Below, one piece after another: positions 1 through 5,253 of a stretch of DNA of 5,253 nucleotides. Numbering within the stretch: the stretch's first letter is position 1; every line of letters starts with the position of its first letter. This stretch comes from Prevotella sp. (GTDB lineage: Bacteria; Bacteroidota; Bacteroidia; Bacteroidales; Dysgonomonadaceae): the NCBI GenBank assembly GCA_031263965.1, contig JAISES010000180.1:1-5253 (forward strand). The letters run 5' to 3'. Position numbers and translations under genes: made by a program. Below the pieces are notes generated by a model, which searched no databases, had not been told where the DNA came from, and saw only the letters and a list, made by a program, of their open reading frames with translations.

Positions 1-582
1 ATTCTATCAGAACTAATTGATTCCTTATTAAAAAAAAGTAATATAAATAGATTTTTATTCCCTCCTAAAAGTCCCCATATTAATATGGAAAAATACGCAA
101 TTGCATATCGAGGCAATAAAAACTCTAAAGTTACGATGTATATAATATCCGATTTTGATTGCGGTAAATGTATTGAACACCATTCGACCTACAATTCAAT
201 TTATAATAAATATAAAGATAGAGTGAAGTTTGGATATGTTAATTATTCAGGCAACCCATCACCCCTTATTATAGCAAGTGAAAGTTTCAATAATCAAGGT
301 AAATTCTGGGAATTCCATGATACCGCTTTCAATATTGACGTCATGATAGATTCAACAAGAATTTTCAGAATAGCAGATAGCCTTCAGGTAAATATGATGC
401 AATTTACGAATGACTTCAATTCTACAGAAATAAGAGACAAGATATCGCAAAACTTTATAGGCATTGAAAATGCCGGAATATATGCCACACCGACAATTAT
501 TATAAATAACCGCTTGTTATTCAACTCGGCCTCATATGACGAAATTGCCAAATTAATAGACACAGAATTAAGCAAACAATGA
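1..582 (+). CDS. DsbA-like thioredoxin-fold protein (Thioredoxin_4 type), 5' end outside window
   Basis: Probable envelope thiol-disulfide oxidoreductase, partial at its N terminus. The frame is open from base 1, so the ATG at 85 is probably internal: the 28 codons before it read naturally into the domain, and no ribosome binding site precedes 85. Counting from base 1, the first beta strand and active site are near residues 44-57, with the sequence SDFDCGKC and the redox cysteines at 54 and 57 (codons 160-162 and 169-171). The helical insert carries QGKFWEFHD at 99-107, a hallmark of DsbA/Thioredoxin_4 proteins. The cis-proline loop is ATPT, with Pro at 164 (490-492), followed by the final strand and helix. 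Any signal peptide, membrane anchor or fusion partner lies outside the window. The stop overlaps the next start as ATGA, implying translational coupling to the receptor. By eye it is more AT-rich than the genes that follow. Fold assignment is firm; oxidase, reductase or isomerase role and substrate are unknown. Confidence 0.85.
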   Translation: MLSELIDSLLKKSNINRFLFPPKSPHINMEKYAIAYRGNKNSKVTMYIISDFDCGKCIEHHSTYNSIYNKYKDRVKFGYVNYSGNPSPLIIASESFNNQGKFWEFHDTAFNIDVMIDSTRIFRIADSLQVNMMQFTNDFNSTEIRDKISQNFIGIENAGIYATPTIIINNRLLFNSASYDEIAKLIDTELSKQ

Positions 583-2858
583 CTAGATTTACAGTTCTTA
601 TATTTTTTATCTTTACATGCTGCTCTTTATTTTCACAAAGCAGCAAAGTAATTCATGGGAAGATAAAAGATGCTGTTACAGGAGAAGACATTATCGGAGC
701 TTCAGTACTTGTAAAAGAAAGTAACACAGGAACTTTCTCTAACAACTACGGCTTTTACTCTCTATCTGTTCGGGTTGGAGAAGTGGACCTGAGATGTGCA
801 TTGCTTGGATATCAGGAGTATTCATCACCAGTTATATTAAAAAACGATACAACTATAAATATACTGTTGACACCTCAATCAAAGTATCTGAACGAAGTAT
901 TTGTCTATGCTACAAAAGCGAAGTCAATCGGGCAATACAATCTGTCGGCACAACAGATAAAGCAAGTGCCTGCTATTGGAGGTGAGCCTGATGTTATGAA
1001 AGCCTTGCAGATGTTACCCGGTGTAATGAGTGGAAATGACGGGGCAAACAACCTGTCCGTCCGGGGCGGTTCGCATTGGCAGAACCTTGTTATTCTGGAT
1101 GAAGCGATAGTTTATAACCCGAACCATGCCTTGTCATTCTTTTCGGTGTTCAATTCGGATGCGGTTAATCATGTGGATTTATATAAATCTTACATACCCC
1201 CGTCCTATGGCGGACGCTTATCATCCGTGATGGATATACGTATGAATGAAGGTAATAATAAGCAATTCGAAATGAAAGGAGGTATAGGTTTATTAGCCTC
1301 AAGACTAACATTGGAGAGTCCTGTTGTAAAAGACAACGTTTCTGTTATTGTGTCGGGACGTTATGGTAATCCGGGTAAAATCATTGATCTGATGGATAAG
1401 TCTCAGTTATTCGGAAATAAAATAACAGACCTGAGTGGTACGGAGGTCGATTTCTATGATGTGAATGCAAAAATAAACGCACAGATAAATGACAAAAACA
1501 AAGTATATCTTTCATTTTATAATAGCAAGGATAATTTCAAAGCCACAGCATTGATTGACGATTATTCTATGAATTGGGGCAATACTACAGGAACCTTCAG
1601 ATGGAACAGTATTGTAACGGATAAAATAAATATGACCAATACACTCTGTTACAGCGACTATTTTTATAAGTACAAACACTTTGCGGATGGCCGTAATTAC
1701 AAGTGGGATTCTCGCATGGAGTTATATTCATTTAAGAATAACTGGGATTATTATTTATCAAACCGCATAAATATAATAGCCGGATTGAATGTGGACTATT
1801 TCAGAACAGAACCGGGTAGGATCAATAAGATTAACGAGCAGTCGAATATCGAGCCTTACAGCATGGAAGAACGCAAGAGCGCAGATATAGACGTGTATGC
1901 GGAATTAAGATATAAAATCAATGACTTCTGGAATATAAACGGGGGACTAAGGTATAGTGCGAATCATTCCTACGAAAACGACTGTCTGAAAAAGAAAACG
2001 TACTTTAATCCCGAACCCCGGTTCGAACTGGTGTATTCGCCGGATAGAATCAACATTTTCTCGGCTGCTTTCAACATGACCAGCCAGAATATGCATCTGC
2101 TTAGTAATTCATCGGTGGGAATACCTTCGGACATCTGGATTCCCGTTAATGAAAAACTAAAGCCATCGACATCTTATCAGGCATCGTTAGGATATAAGCG
2201 CAATATATTAGATAAAGGATATACCTTTTCTGTGGAAGGTTATTACAGGAACACTAGAAATATTGTGGATTATACGGATAACGCCGATATCTTCCTGAAC
2301 AATAAAATAGAAGACCAATTGGAAAAAGGGTGGGCTGACAGCTATGGGCTTGAACTATATCTATCAAAAGATTTCGGGAATTTGACAGGATGGATAAGCT
2401 ACACTCTATCCAAATCAAAGAATCATATAGAAGCTGTAAATAACGGTAAAGGTTATGTTCCTGTATACGACAGGCCTCACGACCTGAAAGCCTCCCTGTC
2501 CTGTCAGCTACACCCCAACTGGAGTGTATCGGGCGCTTTTACCCTGCGTTCGGGAATGAATGTTACATTGCCTGTCAGTTCGTTTGTATACCAAGGTGTG
2601 GTTTTTTATGAGTATTCGCAGCGCAACGGCTACCGGGCACCGATGTATCACCAACTGGACTTTTCCGTTTCTTACAGACCAAAAACAAAAAAAAGGTGGA
2701 AGTCGGAATGGATACTGGGTGTAATGAATGTCTATAACCACAAAAATGTATTCAGCATGTATGCCGGAAGGGATAAGCGCGATATCAATAAAACCAATGC
2801 AACAAAGATGTATCTCTACGGTATATTGCCATCGATATCTTACAATTTTAAATTCTAG
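579..2858 (+). CDS. TonB-dependent receptor with N-terminal carboxypeptidase-regulatory-like domain
   Basis: Outer-membrane, TonB-energised gated channel of 759 residues. It begins with a signal peptide (about residues 1-19, hydrophobic core then LFS|Q, giving Gln at +1). A carboxypeptidase-regulatory-like beta-sandwich follows at about 24-100 (VIHGKIKDAVTGEDIIGASV). The plug spans about 118-222, with LPGV at 146-149, SVRGG at 160-164, LDEAIVYNPNH at 173-183 and YGGRLSSVMDIRM at 210-222. The barrel runs from about 230 to the terminal SYNFKF and includes the family signatures FNPEPRFELVYSP (476-488) and YDRPHDLKASL (630-640). The length fits this receptor class; SusC proteins are usually about 1000 residues, and no SusD follows. 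No STN signalling domain precedes the plug, and no sigma/anti-sigma pair is visible. Four mature cysteines occur at 73, 357, 469 and 642. The start is fixed by the ATGA overlap with the upstream stop and by the signal peptide. Family assignment is secure; the ligand is unknown. Confidence 0.95.
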   Translation: MTRFTVLIFFIFTCCSLFSQSSKVIHGKIKDAVTGEDIIGASVLVKESNTGTFSNNYGFYSLSVRVGEVDLRCALLGYQEYSSPVILKNDTTINILLTPQSKYLNEVFVYATKAKSIGQYNLSAQQIKQVPAIGGEPDVMKALQMLPGVMSGNDGANNLSVRGGSHWQNLVILDEAIVYNPNHALSFFSVFNSDAVNHVDLYKSYIPPSYGGRLSSVMDIRMNEGNNKQFEMKGGIGLLASRLTLESPVVKDNVSVIVSGRYGNPGKIIDLMDKSQLFGNKITDLSGTEVDFYDVNAKINAQINDKNKVYLSFYNSKDNFKATALIDDYSMNWGNTTGTFRWNSIVTDKINMTNTLCYSDYFYKYKHFADGRNYKWDSRMELYSFKNNWDYYLSNRINIIAGLNVDYFRTEPGRINKINEQSNIEPYSMEERKSADIDVYAELRYKINDFWNINGGLRYSANHSYENDCLKKKTYFNPEPRFELVYSPDRINIFSAAFNMTSQNMHLLSNSSVGIPSDIWIPVNEKLKPSTSYQASLGYKRNILDKGYTFSVEGYYRNTRNIVDYTDNADIFLNNKIEDQLEKGWADSYGLELYLSKDFGNLTGWISYTLSKSKNHIEAVNNGKGYVPVYDRPHDLKASLSCQLHPNWSVSGAFTLRSGMNVTLPVSSFVYQGVVFYEYSQRNGYRAPMYHQLDFSVSYRPKTKKRWKSEWILGVMNVYNHKNVFSMYAGRDKRDINKTNATKMYLYGILPSISYNFKF

Positions 2859-2861
2859 CAT

Positions 2862-3839
2862 ATGAAAATGAGATTAATTATAACAGGAGCGGCTATATTC
2901 TTCCTGCTGGGTTGTGTAGAGAATATGGATATAAATGTACCGGAAAAGGATCTGGGAAGGATTGTTATCGAAGGGGAGATAACAGATGATGAGCCGCCAT
3001 ATTTCTTCAGGGTAAGCAAAACCGTCAGGCTGAATGGGAACTATAATCCGGGAGTAAGCGATGCATTGGTCATACTGGAGGATAACGAGGGGGTAAAGGA
3101 TACTTTACAGCATGTGAAAAGGGAAGCATTTGGGTATTATGACTGGTACTACTGCCTCCTTATCTATGACAATAAGTATAACAACCGCAAAGACACTGTT
3201 ATTGTACCTGAGCTTTTAGACAATACTGTTCCCGAAGATTTTGCAGAAGGTTTATTCGTAACAAATAAAATCAGGGGAAAACAGAAGAACATGTACACTC
3301 TTACCGTAAAATACGGGGATCAAACGTTTTCAGCATCGGAACAGATGCCTGAGAGAACGGTAATCGATTCATTGTGGTTAGCGGAAAAGGCTAACGAAAA
3401 GGAGGGTTCGCAGATAACACCTTTCCTTAACTTCAGGAATGACCCGGCAAAAGAGAATTACTACCTTTTTTCGTTCAAAAGGGTGGGCTTAGAGGATATG
3501 CTTCAGCAGGACAGGCGTATCTGGCCTTTCTCTATTGTGGAGGACAAACATATGCCCGAAAATGTTATGGCATTCAATCCCAATGACGGAGAGTCTGTCA
3601 GGGGCTACGCGGATGGCTCCTTGTATTTTATCTACGATACGGCAATAGTACGGCGAGGGACAATATCTAAGTCATGCTATGACTTTTATTCTGATTTAAT
3701 ACAGCAAATGCGATACGACGGCGGTGCTTATACACCTGCCCCATCCACAGGAAGAAGCAACTTTAGCAACGGGGCTTTGGGATATTTTAGAACGATAGCC
3801 GTATCTGAAAAGAGAATTAAGAATGAATTTTATAAATAA
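2862..3839 (+). CDS. DUF4249 domain-containing lipoprotein
   Basis: Predicted lipoprotein of 325 residues, partner of the preceding receptor. A short signal peptide ends in a lipobox, LLGC, with the lipidated Cys at residue 18. The following residues (VENMDINVPEKD) are mildly acidic, loosely like the acidic surface-export signals of Bacteroidota lipoproteins, so surface exposure is possible but inferred. From about residue 31 the protein shows the DUF4249 pattern: an early beta-sandwich strand (GRIVIEGEITDDEPPYFFRV, 32-51), then SDALVILEDNEG (66-77), a mid-domain TLTVKYGDQTFSASEQMP (146-163), and a C-terminal FSNGALGYFRTIAVSE (301-316). DUF4249 genes commonly lie directly beside carboxypeptidase-regulatory-like TonB receptors; the biochemical role is not established, and a SusD-like substrate-capturing lid is an inference. 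The start lies 3 nt after the receptor stop. A second ATG two codons later (2868) would also leave a working signal peptide. Confidence 0.88.
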   Translation: MKMRLIITGAAIFFLLGCVENMDINVPEKDLGRIVIEGEITDDEPPYFFRVSKTVRLNGNYNPGVSDALVILEDNEGVKDTLQHVKREAFGYYDWYYCLLIYDNKYNNRKDTVIVPELLDNTVPEDFAEGLFVTNKIRGKQKNMYTLTVKYGDQTFSASEQMPERTVIDSLWLAEKANEKEGSQITPFLNFRNDPAKENYYLFSFKRVGLEDMLQQDRRIWPFSIVEDKHMPENVMAFNPNDGESVRGYADGSLYFIYDTAIVRRGTISKSCYDFYSDLIQQMRYDGGAYTPAPSTGRSNFSNGALGYFRTIAVSEKRIKNEFYK

Positions 3840-3860
3840 ACAATAATTAATACCACAGCT

Positions 3861-4475
3861 ATGAAGAATTTACTATTATTACTGCTACTATCGTTTTCGA
3901 TATGTGCCCATGCACAAACAATCAGACATGGTGTTGTTGTCGGGATATCCGACAGTTGGCTGAATATAATGGATTATCCCGATGGAGGTTTTGGACTGCC
4001 TTCAGGTTTTGAAAATGAAAAATGGAAAGCAAGACCATCTTTCAATCTAGGTTATCAGTTAAAGTTTGACATAAAAGAACGGTATGTATTAGATGCAGCA
4101 TTATTGTTCAACTCAAGAGGTGTACATGCAAATGTTATTGAATTCGACATTGAGAAAGTAAACGAAACAAAACGTTTCAATGCTATAGCATTAAACGGGG
4201 TGTTTAATTATAAAATTTGGAAAGGTATCCGGATTGGAGCGGGAGTAGAACCAACATTCTACTGGAATACTAAGTATTGGGATAATCTAAAAAAAACGGC
4301 ATTCGATGTTCCGCTGGTAGTAAAGGCAGGATACGACTTTGACTTTATGGAAGTATCCTTATCCTACAAACATGGATTAAGTCCTATAATAGAAGGTGTG
4401 GGCCATGCTTTTGAGGCAAAAACCAGAGACGTTCAGTTGTCGGTATTTGTGCCTTTGGGTAAGCTTGGGTTGTAA
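3861..4475 (+). CDS. Small outer-membrane beta-barrel protein (PorT/OMP_b-brl-like)
   Basis: Predicted small outer-membrane barrel of 204 residues. The signal peptide is clear: MKN, a run of seven leucines, then AHA|Q at residues 16-19, giving Gln at +1. The mature chain alternates hydrophobic and polar residues as in an approximately eight-stranded barrel. Examples are FNLGYQLKFDI (61-71), RYVLDAALLFNSRGV (74-88), FNAIALNGVFNYKIW (106-120), IRIGAGVEPTFYW (123-135), PLVVKAGYDFDF (151-162) and a final VQLSVFVPLGKL (191-202). The opening GVVVGISDSWLN resembles the first strand of PorT-like proteins. It lacks mature cysteines. It lies 21 nt after the lipoprotein stop with no visible promoter between, and directly before the terminator hairpin, so it is the last operon gene. 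It may be an accessory to the receptor/lipoprotein pair, but no specific function can be assigned. Barrel class is likely; the exact family is less sure. Confidence 0.8.
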   Translation: MKNLLLLLLLSFSICAHAQTIRHGVVVGISDSWLNIMDYPDGGFGLPSGFENEKWKARPSFNLGYQLKFDIKERYVLDAALLFNSRGVHANVIEFDIEKVNETKRFNAIALNGVFNYKIWKGIRIGAGVEPTFYWNTKYWDNLKKTAFDVPLVVKAGYDFDFMEVSLSYKHGLSPIIEGVGHAFEAKTRDVQLSVFVPLGKLGL

Positions 4476-4479
4476 CATA

Positions 4480-4513
4480 ACAAAGAGGGAGATTTCGAAA
4501 TCTCCCTCTTTGT
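4480..4513. terminator. 34-bp perfect palindrome, probable bidirectional terminator
   Basis: Two 17-bp arms, ACAAAGAGGGAGATTTC and its exact reverse complement, abut with no spacer. In RNA this can form a stem of about 15 bp closed by a UCGA tetraloop. The 3' arm ends in CUCUUUGU, giving a short U-rich end on either strand instead of a long separate U tract. It begins 5 nt after the barrel-protein stop and lies 17 nt beyond the stop of the convergent minus-strand gene, so it is well placed to end transcription from both sides. Confidence 0.85.
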
Positions 4514-4530
4514 ATGCTTGAAAAGTAGGA

Positions 4531-5055
4531 TCAGTTATACCATTTTATATAGTAATCTGTATTTGTATCCCAAATAACGACACCTCTGAATCTTTCCTTG
4601 CGCCCCTTAACCATCCTAGATTCCATAACTGAAGATCTATGTGTGTGTATATTTGCATAATTTATATTTCCACCATTTTCATCATCGATACTGATATATC
4701 CATCATAGCCACTAGAGTCATTTGTTAATACTCCATACTTGAACGGAAGGCCAAAGTTTCTGGAGCCTTCACTAAATCTCCATGCCAATCCTGTGTTGCC
4801 ACCAAAATAACATTCTCCGACCCAACCTCCAGAATTCAAAAGACCTCCGATTTCAGTGATTGCATTTCTATTGCCATGATCTTCATCATCGTGATATCTA
4901 TATACTATGTCAAAATCTTCAAGTGGCCCCCCTAGAATCATTTCGGTAGGTCTGAAAGTAGTTAACAACAATACACCTCCTCCATAGTGATATATTTTTA
5001 CTTGAGAGTAAGAAGTTTTATAATGTCCGGGCACTAAACAAAAGGACCAGTCCAT
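4531..5055 (-). CDS. Unnamed acidic-repeat, beta-rich protein; likely 5'-truncated or frameshifted
   Basis: I cannot name this gene. From the first ATG it gives 174 residues, rich in Gly, Tyr, Trp, Asp and Asn, with no signal peptide. Two acidic motifs lie in register: DDEDHGNRN (residues 56-64, bases 4864-4890) and DDENGGNIN (124-132, bases 4660-4686). After the first comes GGWVGECYFGG (76-86) and LAWRF (90-94), then FKYGVLTN (105-112). MDWSFCLVPG at the start matches the LAWRF position of an earlier repeat. That repeat's acidic motif (DNEDGGWTN) lies in the same frame upstream of the ATG, so this start is probably internal. The upstream frame is open to 5154 and then stops (TGA, 5155-5157). 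From memory, the layout resembles unnamed Bacteroidota secreted proteins or lipoproteins with RYxDNEDxxN repeats; this is unverified. It converges on the receptor operon. It is either a damaged gene, a silent fragment, or a short cytoplasmic product from 5055. Confidence 0.6.
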   Translation of the reverse strand: MDWSFCLVPGHYKTSYSQVKIYHYGGGVLLLTTFRPTEMILGGPLEDFDIVYRYHDDEDHGNRNAITEIGGLLNSGGWVGECYFGGNTGLAWRFSEGSRNFGLPFKYGVLTNDSSGYDGYISIDDENGGNINYANIHTHRSSVMESRMVKGRKERFRGVVIWDTNTDYYIKWYN

Positions 5056-5154
5056 ATTCTTATTTCCATCTGCACATGATGCTCCCGAATTGAATGTGTT
5101 AGTCCAACCCCCATCTTCATTATCCTGATGATACTTAGGGTTCGCTGAATAATA
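5056..5154 (-). pseudogene. In-frame coding remnant upstream of the 5055 ATG (lost N terminus)
   Basis: These 33 codons continue the minus-strand frame and read KYHQDNEDGGWTN followed by a Cys-containing stretch ending ADGNKN. The motif DNEDGGWTN matches the two downstream acidic motifs at all conserved positions, so this stretch appears to have been coding. It has no ATG, GTG or TTG start and is closed by TGA at 5155-5157. An ATG at 5173-5171, in another frame, opens a 12-codon peptide, MKISWLILFSEP, that looks like the beginning of a signal peptide but soon stops. A small indel, or an indel plus deletion, between about 5134 and 5173 would explain this. Confidence 0.5.
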
Positions 5155-5192
5155 TCAACCAACTGATTTTCATAAAAATAGGCCTGTAAATA

Positions 5193-5224
5193 TTTCCTTG
5201 TTTTGGGAAAAAGAGGTATATTTG
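5193..5224 (+). promoter_or_regulatory. Possible Bacteroidota-type promoter pointing out of the right edge
   Basis: TATATTTG at 5217-5224 fits the Bacteroidota -7 consensus TAnnTTTG exactly. Twenty bases upstream, TTTC at 5193-5196 matches three of four bases of the -33 element TTTG. Transcription would begin near 5231. An ATG at 5244 (reading M-K-Y before the window ends) could open the next gene after a very short leader. In this AT-rich DNA, an 8-bp motif with four fixed T's can occur by chance. The remaining bases between 5155 and 5253 show no gene I can support. Confidence 0.35.
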
Positions 5225-5253
5225 AGTGTTAAAAGCAATTTTTATGAAGTACA

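Noticed and set aside
85..87. ATG at 85 as the true start of the thioredoxin-fold gene
   Set aside because: The frame is open to the window edge, the upstream codons read smoothly into the domain, and an envelope protein starting here would lack any signal peptide.
384..575. 63-residue open frame on the minus strand
   Set aside because: It lies antisense to the C-terminal half of the thioredoxin-fold gene, including its cis-Pro loop, and shows no independent coding signal.
615..626. Lipobox in the receptor signal peptide (FTCC)
   Set aside because: The residues before the cysteines do not fit the [LVI]-x-[GAS]-C pattern, while a good signal-peptidase I site follows at LFS|Q.
794..985. 63-residue plus-strand frame inside the receptor gene
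   Set aside because: It overlaps the regulatory-like domain and plug of the receptor in another frame; the receptor reading is clearly the real one.
579..2858. SusC-type receptor of a glycan-utilisation locus
   Set aside because: At 759 residues it is shorter than typical SusC proteins, the following gene is DUF4249 and not SusD, and no glycoside hydrolase is present.
2508..2861. 117-residue open frame on the minus strand
   Set aside because: It lies antisense to the conserved C-terminal barrel of the TonB receptor, has no recognisable domain, and is explained as a shadow frame.

Overview
The window looks like a member of the Bacteroidota, probably the order Bacteroidales. The base composition is AT-rich. 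There is a TonB-dependent receptor with an N-terminal carboxypeptidase-regulatory-like domain, followed directly by a DUF4249 lipoprotein, a pairing characteristic of this phylum. Predicted signal-peptidase I sites place Gln at +1, and Shine-Dalgarno sequences are weak or absent. I would not name a genus from sequence alone.

Positions 1-4475 hold four co-directional plus-strand genes that look like one operon whose promoter lies left of the window. They are: the 3' part of a DsbA-like thioredoxin-fold protein (CGKC active site, cis-Pro loop); a 759-residue TonB-dependent receptor whose ATG overlaps the previous stop as ATGA; a DUF4249 lipoprotein starting 3 nt after the receptor stop; and a small outer-membrane beta-barrel protein 21 nt further on. 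Together they suggest an envelope module: an outer-membrane gated channel, a lipoprotein partner, a small barrel, and a thiol-redox protein made from the same message. The substrate cannot be read from the sequence.

Positions 4480-4513 form a 34-bp perfect palindrome that closes the operon. It probably also terminates the convergent minus-strand gene.

Positions 4531-5154 hold a minus-strand reading frame for an unnamed, probably secreted, beta-rich protein. It carries three copies of an acidic motif, D-[DN]-E-[DN]-x-G-[NW]-x-N. The first copy lies upstream of the only usable ATG (5055), and an in-frame stop lies at 5155-5157. The gene therefore appears to have lost its 5' end or to be frameshifted. 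The last ~100 bp hold no complete gene. They contain a Bacteroidota-type -7 element pointing rightward and an ATG at 5244 that may begin the next gene outside the window.
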